DNA of 64,000 nucleotides, from the NCBI GenBank assembly GCA_008330645.1, contig VLTN01000024.1, positions 186,001 through 250,000 on the forward strand. The letters run 5' to 3'. The notes below the pieces were generated by a model that had not been told where the DNA came from, did no database searches, and saw only the letters and a program-made list of their open reading frames with translations. A program made the position numbers and the translations under genes. Source of the DNA: Cafeteria roenbergensis (Eukaryota; Sar; Bigyra; Bicosoecida; Cafeteriaceae). Positions 25,730 to 38,400 of this stretch are shown here, one piece after another; the first letter of the stretch is position 1; every line of letters starts with the position of its first letter.

Positions 25730-28700
25730 TCAGGGCAGGGACGTTGCGCCGAGACCGCCCCCCAGCAGGAACTCCGCCTCGGAGAGCAGCCAGTCCATGC
25801 CGTGCTGCTCTGCGATGCGGGAGAAGACGCGCACCCGCTCGTGGAATTTCTCCGGCGGCTCCGCGTTCACCCACGGAGCCGATGACTCGGACACATCGGA
25901 GAGGCGGTCCGTGCGAATGGCGCGGCTCTTGGCGCAGTACAGGTCCTGGAGCTGGTAGGCAGCAGACCGCTGCTGCAACGTGTCGACGAGCGCCATCTCC
26001 ACCTCGTCGCGGTCGTAGTCGGTGTTGCAGCGGGGGCAAAACCACGTGCTGCCGCGCACGCCCGCCCGAGCCTCGTCCTCCGTCGGCTCCCGCGTCCACT
26101 GGTCGCGGCAAACGTCTAGGTCGCGTGTCTCCTTGCACGACTCGCAGACGACGTCGGGAAGCACGTAGGTGAGGCAGGGGTCCCTCCAGACTGCCTCGGG
26201 GCTGAAGTCCGGCACCCCCAGCATCCGCAGCACGCTCTTGCGCAGCGTCCCTGCCTCCTCGGAGACGCTGCCGTCCAGGCTGAGGATGAAGCACACGCTC
26301 TTGCTGAACTCGAGCGCGGGCGACGTCTGGTGCAGGTGCTTGCCCGGGCGGTCCGGGAAGGTCTTGGCGTCCCCGCCCGACTCGCGCAGCTCTGCCGTGG
26401 CGGTGTGGAGCCGCTCGGAAAGGAAGCGCGTGACGCAGCGGCGGGCTCCCTCCGCGATTCGGGCCTGGGCTGCGGCCGTCGCGGCCGCGCCCGAGCTCGA
26501 GCCCTCCGTCCCCGACGCTGCAGCCTTGGCTGCGAACCTGAACGGCCTCACAAGGAACGCCTCGACGAGCTCCAGGAAGCGGGACTCCGCCGAGGGCGGC
26601 AGGAAGCACGCGATGTTCCAGCGCGACACGTACTCCACGCAGTCCTCCAGCGGGGGCGGGCGGCGGGGCCTGGCTGCCTTCCGGGGGCGCCCTCCGCCGC
26701 CTGCGCCGGCGCTAGAGCTGCCACCGTCGCCACCGCCACTGCCGCTGCTGCTGCTGCTGCTGCTGCCTGTGGTGCGGGCTGGGCGATCGGCAGCCACGGT
26801 GTCGTCCTCGTCGTCGCTGACACCGCCTCGAAGGCCGGCGGCCACGCTCTCGTCGCCCTCGCCCTCCGCATGCTCGTCGCCCGCGTCGCCCTCGTCTTCG
26901 CTGTCGATGGCATCGTCAGGCTCGTCGGCCACCACCAGCACGCCGTCATCCGTGATGACTCCCATGCCGTGCAGCAGCTCCAGGGAGGCGTCCACGCGCC
27001 CGTCCGCGCCCACCAGCGCGGCGGCCCCGCCACCGCCAGTGAGCGCCTCGTACTTGGCGGCCGGGAGCAGCGCAGCAGGGTGCACCACCTCCAGGCTGGC
27101 GTAGTTGGCCGCGTCCAGCCAGAGCATGCCGGACGAAAACCAGTTGGGGGTCAGGTCCAGCGTGGCAAAGAGGGGGCGGGAGCGAATCGTCTCGAGCAGG
27201 TACGCCGTCCACGCGCACGCGGCGGGCCCGCCCTGCTTGGGCGTTGCCAGGACGAGTCTCGAAAAGGAGGCGTGAACCACCACCGCCCCGAGCCGGCGCA
27301 CCTCGGTGACCAGCTGCTGCCACACCTTCACCATCAGGGCACGGAGGGTGCGGTGCAGCGCCGGGTCGTACAGCTTCGAGGCCGGGGAGGCCACCCACTG
27401 GTACACGTTGCGGAGGAGCTCGTCCGCAAAGGGGCTCTGCGTCTCCATCAGGTCCCGGTGCCAGCTGGTCACCATGACCTGCAGCCAGTGGAAGGCGGCG
27501 CGGCAGCGTGCCCCGGCGCTGCCGGTGTCGGAGTGGTCCACAAGGCCGGCGGCGAGGTCCGCCGCGGCCTCCTCGCTGACGGCGTCCTGCACGGCCTCCA
27601 GCTCCGGCCCGGGCGGGCCGCCTGCGTCCGCGATGTGGGCCGCGTGCAGGATGGTGTTGAGAGCCAGGTGCGACAGCTGCAGCTCCACGCAGACGCGGCG
27701 GTAGGTTCCCGGCCTGTTCACCGTCGGGCTGGCTCGCGGGTCGCGCTGCGCCGCCTGCGAAGCCTGCGACCCCATGTCGGCGATGTGCGCGTCCACGCCG
27801 CCGCCCCTGGCGCTGCCGCCGCGCGACCCCGCGGCAGCCTTGGCCTGCGCGTGCGAGGCCGCTGCGGAGCGGAACCCAGACGTCCAGTCGAACGACGGCA
27901 CCGGCCGCAGCTCCATCAGCGCGTCCGTCTCGTTGCGCAGCTCCGCCCCGCCGAGGTCCGGCAGGCGCGTGGAGCTCATCCAGAGGGCGTGGTCGTTGGT
28001 CCGGAGAAGGCGGGCGAAGAAGAGATCCGTTGCGCCGGACCACAGGTGCTCGTCCAGGTTGCCCACGGGCGTCTGGCAGTAGCGAGCGATGCTCAGCGTC
28101 TGCGGCCACGCGCGGAACCAGCGCGTGAGGGCGGACAGCGCTCGCGACGCGGCCACGTTCTGCCACGCCAGCGCCGGCAGAGGAGCCATCTCGTGCGGGC
28201 TGAGGTCCCGGAACACGACGGGGAGGTTCCCAAGGGGAGGCATGAGCTGCAGGAGGGCCTGCTTGGGCAGCGACGCAGCAGCGCTGGCGACCAGCGGGCC
28301 CGGGTTGCGCCTGACAAAGTCGGAGATGGCCCGCGACGCCACCTGCCACATCTCGCGCATCGAGCCGACGCCGGTGTTGTGCACCTCCAGCGAGTTCTGC
28401 GGGTGGCAGCGCTCCAGCGCGTTGAGGCGGGCAAACAGCTGGCCGACCTGCGGAAGCGCCGCGCCTGAGGCAAGCGCTGCTGCGCCACGGGCCGTCTTCG
28501 CGCCGGGGACCACGGAGATCACGTGAGCCGTCACGGCGACGGGCGTCGTCACGCCGCCCACCACTCCCAGGCCTTCCATCCCTGCAGGCAGCACCCCGCC
28601 GTTCTCCTCCATGTGCCGCATTGCCTCCTGGGTCGACGTCTCGTGCACGAAGGCCACGAGCGTGACGCCGCGCACGCCGTCCCGCCCCTCGGTCTTGTGG

Positions 28701-31700
28701 TGGAACACAAAGGCGCGCCGGAGCGACGCCGACGTCGGCTCCAGGTACGCGTGCGTCGCCACGGGCAGGAAGTCGAAGTGGTCGGGGATGAAGGTGCGGC
28801 CGTCGTCGCCGCCGGGAGCCAGCATCAGCATGTCCGCAGCCGCAGAGTCGTCGTCCGCCACGCTGCCGCCAGCGCCGCTCTTGCTTGTGGAGCGGGCTGG
28901 CGCGCCGATGCGAGCCTGCCGCTGCTTCCGGCCGATGCGCGAGCTAGCCGTGCCCGCCCTCCCAGCAAGCGCGTCCCTGCGCCGCTGGTCGTCCGCGTCG
29001 CTCCGAACGGCCACCACGCAGCCGACGTCCATCAGCGCCCGCATCACCAGCGGCGTCTGGCTCTCGTACACGCCCTCCACCAGCGGGTCCGACTGCGACC
29101 TGCGCAACGCCGCGTCCCGGCGCAGGAAGCTGGCCTCGGAGCGGCACACCTCGTACAGGTTCAGCGCGCGCCGGCCGTGGGGGAGCGTCAGCTGGCGGCG
29201 GCGGGAGGCCAGGGCGGGCACGGGCCGCACGCAGTTCACGAGCATGCGCCGCGGCACCCGCAGGTTGAGCCGTTGAACGGTCTTGGCAGACGTCATCGCC
29301 CACAGAACCATCTCGCCGGGTGCCCCGGTCTCGCGAATCTCAAGCACCTGCAGGTAGCCGTGCGCCAGGGCCTCGGCCATGTCGTCTACGTAGCCGGCCA
29401 GCCCGCCCGACAGGCCGCTCCGGAGCCTGGGCGCCGCAGCGACGGCCAGGGCCCCTCGCTTCGGGTCGGAGCGCGTGCCGCGAGCGGCCTTGTCGGCGTC
29501 GCGCCGGCGCTTGCGGCGAGCATACCGCCTGGAGCGGTTCGCGAGCCATGCTGCGGCGTCCTCCTCGTAAGCCGGCCCTGCGCTCCCGTCGCTTTCATCG
29601 CCGCTGCCGGCGGCATCCGCAGCAGCAGCAGCCGCGGCGGAGCCTATGGCCTTGACGCGGGCCACGTGCAGGCCCAGGGCCGCGCCCCCGCCAACGCTGA
29701 GCATGTCCTCGATGTCGCCGGCACCTCCACCTCCTCCTCCTCCTCCAGCGGCAGCGGCAGCAGCGGCAGCAGCGGAGCCGGCTCTGGGGATGGCGGGGGC
29801 GCCTCCGTCGGCATCGGTCGGGGCCCCAAAGAACTGGCCGAGCTTGCGCTGCTTGCGCGGGTCGTTCTTCTGCCGCACGACCCGCAAGAGCCAGTCCGGG
29901 TGTCGCACGCGCGGCACCGGGTTGGGAACACGCTGGAGCGCTGCCGGGATCGTCACAATCTTCTGGATCGCGTTCGAGAGGCGCTGCCTGTAGTAGCTCC
30001 AGTCCACGACGGAGCGCAGGTCAAAGTCGGTCATGCCCGCGTCCTTGCACCACTTGCGCAAGAAGTGCTTTCTCACGCCGAGCTCCGCCGAGAAGATGTC
30101 GCGGGGAATGGCGCGCTCCGTGACAGGCGCCCCCTCCGGCTTGCGCGAAATGAGCAGGTTGCAGTTGAGGCCCTTGTCCTTGACCATCTCGGCGCCGAGG
30201 AACTCTGCGAGGCGCTTGGCCGTGCTGATGGCCGTGCTCTTTTGCGAGCCGTACTCCTCGAGCGTCTTGCTCATGGACCGCGCCTCGCCGATGAGCTCCA
30301 TCAGCTCGTCGTCCTCCATGTCCTCCCCGTGGGAGTCCAGGACGTCCAGCCAGTAGTCGGCCACGGCTGCCACGTGCGCGTAGCACTCCTCCAGCGAGCC
30401 GCCCTCGAGGAAGCGGGAGAAGACCTGCGACTGGAAGATCTTGATGATCTTCAGCTCTCCGCGCCGCTTCAGCTCAAATCCCTTGAGCTCCGCGAGGGAG
30501 CCGTCGAACTCGAAGACCGCGTACCGCTTCTTCAGGAGCTTGCCCTCCTCCTGGCTCGCCGGCAGCACCATGCACCTGTACGGCCCGTCCACCTCGAAGT
30601 AGATTGAGCACTCCGAGTGCGTCGCGAACTTGCGGGTGTCGGGGTCCACGAGCGTCTGGTACTGGTGGTTGGTGTACCTGTCGTGCACGTCCACGTTGAG
30701 CATGACGCACGGGTACGACACATTGACTGACTTGCCCGAGCGAAGCTTGAACTGAAAGTCCTCCGGGAAGGACGAGGGCAGGATGCACCAGATCCCGTCC
30801 GTGTCGAGCTCCAGCGGCCTGCCGATGCGCTCCACCAGCATCCGCGCCTGCGTGATGAGCGACGCGCCAGTCTGGGTCACCACGCCGCCCATCTCCATGC
30901 TGAACCAGCGAGAGCCCTTGCGCATCACGTACCCGTAGAAGCTGTTCAGAATGCACTTGTGAGCGAGCTGAAGCGAGTCGAACAGCACCACGCGCGTGCG
31001 GGCCGCCTCGGCCGCCAGCTTGTCGCCGCCCTTCTCCGCCTTGGCCAGCTCCTTGACCCACTTCTTGGTGAGGCCCTTGTACTCGTACCGCCGGTCGCGA
31101 AAGGCGCGCACGGTGTCAATGTAGAAGGGGTGCTCGCGCTGGCAGATGGTGGCGTGCCGCTTCTCGACGTGGGTGTCCTTGGCTCGCTTGTACTGGCGCT
31201 GGCAGTACATCTTGAGCCGCTTGTGCAGCTGCAGGTCCCGCTCGTCGGGCGGCAGCTCCGCGTAGGGAACCCAGCGCTCCGGCTCGCCGGCGCCGCCCGC
31301 GCTCGAGGAGGAGGAGGAGGAGGAGGAAGAGGCTCCGAAGCGGGCTGGCCCGTCTGGTCGCCACCCGGGAGGCGCCTTGAACGTCTCCGTCTCCAGCTGG
31401 CGGCGAATCATGTCCGTCTCCGCGCGCGTGGCGGGGAAGACCTCCCCTCGCCACGTCCACTCCATCACGCGCTTGCACTGGTGGGCGTTGTCGGCGCTGT
31501 TGAACTCGCAGGCGGCGCACGTCTCTGGCGACACCACCGCGGAGGGCTGCAGCCTGTTGGAGAGGATGATGTTCGGGTACATGGCGGCCACGTCCAGGTG
31601 GTAGATGGTCGGCTTCTCGCGGCGCGTCGGCCGGTCCCGCAGAAGCTCCAGCTCCTTCACGATGGCGCGCCGCACCTGCCTGTAGTTGGTGACCTCGCAC

Positions 31701-33704
31701 ACGTCGATGCCCTCCTCGACCTCGAGCGAGAACTTGAGCGCGCGGTCCACGTTGTCAATGAGCTCCTGGAAGGCCGCAGGGTCCAGCTTCCAGTCCGTGG
31801 GGAGATCCGCTCGAAACACGCCCGACTCGAGCGACTCGACGTGGCCTCCGATGTACGTCTCCGACTCGAGGAGGTGGCCCTCGAAGACCTGCCCGCGCTT
31901 GCTGACCTGCTTGTTTGGCGCGATCACGTTGTTGGCGTGCGCCTCCACCTGCAGCAGCATCTCGCACAGCGTGCCGGAGCCCTTGCGGAGCACGTCGTCC
32001 GCCGTGAGCGGGATGATGGTGCACAGGCTGAACACGAAGTTGTGGACGTACTTCATGTACAGGTAGTAGGTGGCCACGGCGTCGGACACCGAGTACGACG
32101 CCATGTGCCGCGGCCTGGCCACCGCCATCTTGAGCATGTCCTCGGGGTCGACCTCCACCGGGTCGTAGCCGAGCTTGTACTTGGTGACGGCCTTGAGGCC
32201 GTGGGATCCCTGGGGCAGGTACGAGTCCCTCCTCACCCAGTAGAGGCAGTCCATGTGGACGGCCGTGCGCGCCCTGTACTCGCCGTTGCTCTCCCGGACC
32301 CCGATCTCGGCCTCCATATCGATGCCCCACTTTGCGGCGCGCTTCTCCACAAAGGGCCAGTCGAACCAGTCCCCGTTGTACGTCACGTACACCTGCGGCC
32401 GGACCTCCTTGCAGAGCTCGAAGAAGCGCTCGAGCATCTCCTTCTCCGTTGGCAGGTTCTCCACGATGAACGGCCCGGTGAACTCCCGCTTCGGCGTGTA
32501 CTCGAAGTCGGGCACGTCCTCGGACACCACCTCGCGGTTGATGAACAGGTATCCCTGCCCGTCCACCATCACGGAGACCATGTAAACCTGGTCTGTGGCG
32601 GCGTCGGGGAACTTGAGAGGGGCCTTGGTACACTCGATATCGAACGCCAGCACGCGAGGCTCCGCCTTCTCCACGAACTCGGGCAGGCGCTCCACCGTCG
32701 GCTGCCCTCGCGTCATGGTGGACTTGAACCAGGCGCCCACGCGGAACCCGAGGTCGATGGCGCAGCGCGTCACGTAGGGGACGTCGTACTCGCGCATGTC
32801 CGAAATTGCCTCCATGAAGTCATCGGGGATGCCGGCGGCCTGCGGTGGCAAAACGGGAGAGGGGCGAGGGTGGTTGGCTTCGCAGGCGGGAGGCGGGGCG
32901 CCCGTTGTTCTGGTGGTGGCGCCAGCCGCGAGGAGCGGGCCGCGCGCAAAGCGACTCCGGCCGGCAGCCCCTGCTGCCCTGCCTGTCGGGCCCGGGCAGC
33001 GTCACCACACACGCGCGATCCGCCCCGGCGAGGGGCGCCGTGCCCGGTCTCACCTCCTGCTCCTCGAAGCCCGCGTCCGACGCCTCGCGCGCTCGGTTGC
33101 GCTCCACAGCCGACCGCACCTCGCGGCGCACGTCCATCAGCTCGCCCACGCTCCGAAAGCGAAGGCGCAAGTACAAGGCCTTTATTCCGGAGAGGTGGTT
33201 GGACAGGTCCAGGTCCTCCATCTCAACCGAGTCCACTCCGCTGAGCACGCCTTCAAACTTGCGCTGCAGCAGGCTCGCGACCACCCGAGCCCACTCGCGC
33301 TTGCAGGCGACGTAAAAGTACGGCTCGTGGAGCACGGTCGCCTTGAACGTGCCCCCGTCCTGCTTCAGAAAGTACAAGTCGATTCCCGAGCGCTCGATGC
33401 GGTCGTCACCGGCCACCGTCGAGGCCAGCATATTCACAAGGTAGCCGACCTGCTCCTCTCCCTCTTGCAGGTGGTCGTAGCCCCAGCCAGAGTCGAAGCT
33501 CTCGCCTTCCTCGCGCATCCGAGCGCGGCCTGCCGTCTGCAAGATGCCGCCCTGCTTGGCACGGGCGCCGCGCGAGCTGCGGTCGCCTTTCATCTGCCTC
33601 TGGTACGCCGACCGCCCGCCGCCGTCGCCGCCCTTGCCCCGGGCCCTTGCTGCGGCGGCCCGGTCCGACGAGCCGCCCGCTCCTGCCGCGGCGGCAGCTG
33701 CCAT
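25730..33704 (-). CDS. POLE: DNA polymerase epsilon catalytic subunit
   Basis: Two exons, 33704-33054 and 32839-25730, joined by a 214-bp GTGAGA...CCGCAG intron, give 2,586 residues (human 2,286). The join reads GFEEQE-AAGIPDDFMEAI and runs into the conserved DMREYDVPY. The exonuclease is complete: Exo I FDIE, Exo II YNGDWFDWPF and Exo III YSVSDAVATYY. The B-family polymerase has LDVAAMYPNIIL, KCILNSFYGY and ELDTDGIW. The four cysteines that hold the iron-sulphur cluster of the catalytic half are present (CAACEFN...QCKR and TICQRE). The large inactive C-terminal polymerase half follows, with Ser/Ala-rich inserts. Zinc motif CysA is present (CESC...CPRC), but CysB has only its first Cys (YCAKS). 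Pol epsilon is the leading-strand replicase and an S-phase checkpoint sensor. The frame continues upstream without an ATG, so 33704 is the first possible start. Confidence 0.96.
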
Positions 33705-33888
33705 CCCCGCCGGTTCCGCGCGTGCGCGCGTTGCTGCTGCACACACATTCGGGGTTCAAACTGGCCGGCGCGTCCGGCTCTGCCGGCAGCGCCCCGGCTA
33801 ATCCAGAAGCGAAACACAAAAATATCTATTTCTGAGCACTCCACTAGCATCTCTGCCCAGCCTTCGACCATCACTCTCGTGGATCGCT

Positions 33889-34554
33889 ATGGAGACCAAG
33901 GACCGTTCCGGGCTGACCGCACTTGAAGTGGCTGTCCAAGCTGGTTCGGCGGAAGCGATCGATGCCTTGGTCAGCGTCGGTGCGGCCATTACCGACCGTG
34001 CTGTGACGCTGGCGGTGGGAACCGACCACCAGCTCGTGTCCAAGTTTTTGGCGCTTGGCGGTCGACCCTGCGATGCTGCTGTCCAGGCCGCAGTTGCTGA
34101 CTGGGCCTTTGAGCAAGGCCCTGGATACACGAGGCGGCTCAGCCTCTTGGCGCTGCTTAAGGCCGGCGGCTGCGTGCGAGCTGCTGACGACTATCGCTTG
34201 AGGATGTATTCCGGACGGCATACAGCCTATGGAGCGCATCAACGCGACGCCACTTCTGTTTTGGGCCTGGCCATACTCGAGGAAGACGACGAGCTGCTTG
34301 GCACGGCGTTGGCCGCGGGTGCCAACCCAGATGCGCAAGCCACGACGACGGACATCTCCGCTTGGCATGCAGCCGCGAGGCTGAACAAGGGCCACATGAT
34401 CGTCGCGCTGGGCAAGGCGGAAGCAGCGAGCCGCCATCGCCGGCGCCGCCAGCTGGTGAACTGGGCCTTCGCGCAAGCCATGATCCCCGCTCCCCGGAGA
34501 GTACTCCCCTCGGCCTCCCGCGCACCCGCTTGGGGCGATGGGCTGCTTTGGTGA
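33889..34554 (+). CDS. Small ankyrin-repeat-like protein
   Basis: 221 residues in one frame, from an ATG 184 bp from the POLE start and divergent to it. The first 35 residues (DRSGLTALEVAVQAGSAEAI followed by DALVSVGA) have the ankyrin pattern of G-TALEVAV...G...I..LV..GA. A second such unit appears near residues 125-185 (VLGLAILEEDDELLGTALAAGANPD). The middle is helical but divergent, and the end is Arg-rich with no repeat. The codons are less GC-biased than in neighbouring genes. Ankyrin repeats bind proteins, and no partner is suggested. It could be a complete small gene, or the remaining 5' part of a longer ankyrin gene, since the C-terminus loses repeat character abruptly. Confidence 0.5.
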   Translation: METKDRSGLTALEVAVQAGSAEAIDALVSVGAAITDRAVTLAVGTDHQLVSKFLALGGRPCDAAVQAAVADWAFEQGPGYTRRLSLLALLKAGGCVRAADDYRLRMYSGRHTAYGAHQRDATSVLGLAILEEDDELLGTALAAGANPDAQATTTDISAWHAAARLNKGHMIVALGKAEAASRHRRRRQLVNWAFAQAMIPAPRRVLPSASRAPAWGDGLLW

Positions 34555-35441
34555 CTGGTGTGGGTAGATCCAAGGGCTTGCGCTTTGTTCAAGTGATTTG
34601 CACCATTCTGCCTCACATCGAGCGTGCCGTCGCCATTGACCCCAGAAGCGCTGTCACACTCTCGCACTGACCCCACGCGCTGTGCACCCGAGGGCAATTC
34701 AACTCCCTTCGCCTGGGCCGGGGGGCGACAATGCTTTGCCCCGGCCTGTGCTATTGTTTTGCGTTGCTTCATTCAGTGCACGACAAAGTCAGCGCTGCAA
34801 CATGCACTCTGTCGGCATTGACTTTCATTGTCAGAGCACATCCCAGTCGAGGATTTAACTTCAGCATGCGTGCGGTTCGTTGCGATAGACTGTGGCTTTT
34901 TGCTTTGCGTTTGCGGGATATGGATTCGACCTCCCTCCTCTGCAGTGAGTGAATTTGGTCCCCCCAACAGGCTGTCCACTCACGCAAGCAGTGACGCCAG
35001 ATGCCACAGAGTTCGTGCACGCATTGCCGCGAAAAGCTACGGCGCAGCCGCGATGTTCGTCCCCAGCAAGCAAGGAATACGAGGTGCATTCTGTGTTCTT
35101 GTCAGGTCGAACCCAAGTTCGAGGGGCAGCCACTGAATTGAAGCAAATACTTGCGCCGTGGCACGTCCGGTGGCTCGGTTTGCGCGATAGGCTGTCAGGG
35201 CAAGGCGAGCGTCAACGATCTGGGCCGGGGCAGGGAAACGTTGCGCGCGCCAGCGGCGTGAACACTACGCCAAGTCAGTCACACGGCTCTCCGAGGCAGC
35301 TTTCGTTTGGGATTCGCAGCTCTGCTGCCGCACGCATGCCCGGCGCAGCAAGACCCAGCGCACAGGGGCGCAGTTCCGGCGCGCGTGCGACGTCCGGAAG
35401 CAGCGCCCCTGGCTGCGGAAACTCGGCTGCGGGGCGGGGCC
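34555..35441. other. GC-poor gap upstream of the CAMK-type kinase
   Basis: About 890 bp; the stretch near 34740-35160 is only about half G+C, the lowest in the window. No convincing coding frame is seen, and no terminal repeat, capsid, polymerase or integrase text. A GTGAGT at 34945 followed by GCGCAG ending at 35047 could be a 5' UTR intron of the kinase gene. It may hold an unrecognised non-coding RNA or old insertion debris; I cannot tell which. Confidence 0.4.
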
Positions 35442-38400
35442 ATGGCCAGCTCGCGCCCATCGAGCATTTCCACGGCGGTGCTTGGCGCGACGGCGGGAGC
35501 AGTCGCTGTGGGCCTTCGCGCAGCGCTGTGGCCGGCGCAGGTCTCCGGCTCGGCAGGCGCAGGCTCCGCCGTGGCAAGTTGCCCGGGTCCGCGGGACGAT
35601 GGCTCCCGCGCAGCGGCGCGGGCCGACCCTCCACGTGGGGAGCGAGGCGCAGCAGAGCCGCGTTTGCCGGCGGTGTCGTCTGCGCTGGTCTCGGTGCCCA
35701 AGCGCGCTTCTCGCGCTTCTGCGGTCGGCAACGCCACCCCGCGAAGCTCAGCAATCGTGGTGCCCGCGCAGGAGCGGGGCGGCGGGCTGCAGCTGTCATC
35801 GCAGCCGCCCGCGCTTGCCGCCTCAGCAGCGAGCGCGCAGTCGCCGCCCATCCTGCGAGTCCTGCACGACACCGCGGCTCTCATCAGCACTCCCGGGGCG
35901 ATCGAGCGGGCAGCGGGGGCGGCGGGGCCGCTGATGCGGGCCCCGCATCAGCCCCTGCCGCTGCTTCCCCTGGGACGGTTCCGCGAGGAGTACCAGCTCT
36001 TGCGCGTGCTCGGTCGCGGCATGTTCTCAACCGTGTTTGCGGTGCGGCACAGGCAAACGGGGCGCGAGCTCGCAGCAAAGGCCGTCGATGTTCGTCGGCT
36101 GCGTGCCACGGCGGCGGCGTCGGGGCCTCGCACGGACGGCTCGAGCGGACGCAGGCGTCGCGGCGCGAGCCGGTCCAAGGGCGTCCCCGTCGCCCTGGCG
36201 CGCGAGGTTGCGCTCCTCGCGCGTTTGCGACACCCCCACATTGTGCGGCTTCACGCAGCGTACGCTGGCTGGGGGGCTCCCGCCGAAGCCGACGGGGGCT
36301 CGTCGTCAGCGGACAACGCCGCCCGGGGGCACGGCGCTGCCTGCAGGGGCCGCCCAAGAGACGAGCCGGGGTCGTCCCGGGCTGGAAGCTCTGGGAGGCG
36401 TGGTGGTGGCGCGGGCGTGCGACCGAGCCGCAGGAGGGACTCGGCCGGACGCAGCAGCAGCGACGACTGCGCGGCCGCAGGCCGGAGCCGCGACGGAGAC
36501 GAGCCATGCGAGGACGGCGACGCGGGGGGCATTGTGTGCTCGCCAGAGGCGGCAGCCCTAGCGGCGCAGGGTCCGGGAAGGGAAAGGGGCTGGGAGGGCG
36601 CCCACGAGGACGACGGCCGACGGTGGCCGGGCGACGAGTCCGACTCGGACCCGGAGCGGGGCTGCGTGGGCGAGGGCGCTGAATCAGGGGCAGGGCAGCG
36701 GGCCGGCGCTGCTCGTGGCAGCCGGCGGGTTGCGTCGGGGGACTCGTCCGATGTGCTGGCCGAGCAGGTGACTGCGCTGGTGCCGCACGTGGGGCTGGCT
36801 GACGGGGCCTCGCTCGAGGGCCTCGCTGTGGGCGCGGCGGACGCCCGGGCCCAATCCGACATGTCCCGTCGGCTCAGGAGAGCGCTGGGGGGCGGGCCGG
36901 GCGCGGCCTCGGCAGCCGCAGGCGCGGGCGAGGAGCGCGACAGCGCTGGCCTCCTACCGCGTGCTGCTCTGGGGAGGGAGGCGGCCCGCGGTCGCGGACG
37001 GGACCGCACTCGCCTCCGGCTGGAGACGGAGCGCGGCGACGGCACGCTCAAGCTGGGCGACGACACTGTGCTGCTCGTGACAGAGCTGGCGGCCGGTGGC
37101 GAGCTCTTTGACAGGCTCGTGGACGCCGGAAACTTCAACGAAATGACGGCCCGCCACGTGATGTGGCAGCTCCTCAGCGCCCTCGCGCACCTCCACGCCC
37201 GCGGCCTGGTTCACCGCGATGTCAAGCCGGAGAACATTCTCGTGACCTCGCCCGCCCACGGCCCGGCTTGTCCCCGGACGATGGCGCAGTCGGCCGCAGA
37301 CGCGCCCCTCCCCTCGCACGCGTGCCCTCCCCATGCGCTCCCCCCCCAGGCGCCGTCCGCTCACGGTCTTCCCGCGCTGCCTGGGATCGTGGGGGCACAG
37401 GCGCCGCAGGCAGCCGCGCCCGGGCCGTTCCATCGGGCCGCGGGCCAGGCCGCCGGACCCGACGCCGCTCTCGAGGCCCCTGCCTCCCTCTCGCCGCTGG
37501 CCGTGACGACGTCGGGCGACGCGCTCCCCACCGTGAAGCTGGCCGACTTTGGCATCGCCCGCCACCTGGGCAGCGGCCCCGGCGCCAAGGCCAGGACCTT
37601 CTGCGGGTCCCCCCAGTACGTGGCCCCCGAGGTCCTCAGGGCCAGGGACTACGCGGCCATCGCGGCGCGGGATCGCCACCGCGCAGCGGGCAGCGACGCC
37701 AGCCCCAGCTCCGGCAGCCCGTCCGACGGCCCGAGCCCGGGGGCCGGCGCGGCCCAGGCCGGCGGCGCCAGCAACACCGAGGGCTACGGATGTGCCGTCG
37801 ACGTCTGGTCCGCCGGAGTTGTGGTCTTCGTGATGCTGGCGGGCGAGCTCCCGTTTGACGAGGGCGACTACGAGGCTGTGGGCGGGGCTGCTGATGGCGA
37901 GGCATGGGTCAAGCGGATCCTCCAGGGGCAGTTCCGGTTCGACCCGCCGGTGTGGACGCACGTCAGCGGGCTGGCGCGGGACCTGGTGGTGCGGATGCTG
38001 TCGGTCGAGCCGGCGAGCCGGCCCACGGCGGTGGAGTGCCTCCGGCACCCCTGGTTCCTGCCGCTGCACGCGGCCCACGCTGCCAGGCTTCGGGGCGCCA
38101 CGGACTTGCAGGCTGCCGCGGCTGCGGCCACTGCGGCGATGGCGGCATCGGTACCGTCTGCCAACGTGTTGGCCAGGTCCGCGGCCTTCAGCGGGGCCAC
38201 CTCGGTGCCTCCTGGGGCGCTGGTCGGGGCGGGCTTCCGCCCCGCCGGCACCCTCCAGCCCTCGGTGGGGGGCATGGCGTCTCACAACGCGTCAGACCTC
38301 ACCGGGCTGGAGCGGCAGGTGCTGCAGGCCGCGGTGCGCTGGGCATCAGACTGGCTCACGGTGCCCGGCCCGGTCGCAGAGCCCGTGTCGCAGATCGGCT

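Noticed and set aside
33705-33746. Longer POLE N-terminus
   Set aside because: The extension would begin with GTG; the first in-frame ATG is at 33704.
35100-35140. GTTCGA-containing stretch that looked like a tRNA T-arm
   Set aside because: No matching acceptor or anticodon stem could be drawn around it; no other tRNA-like region was found.
34555-35441. GC-poor stretch considered as a remnant of a virus-like or transposable element
   Set aside because: No capsid, polymerase, integrase or transposase text, terminal repeats or target-site duplications were visible. It is kept only as a composition anomaly.
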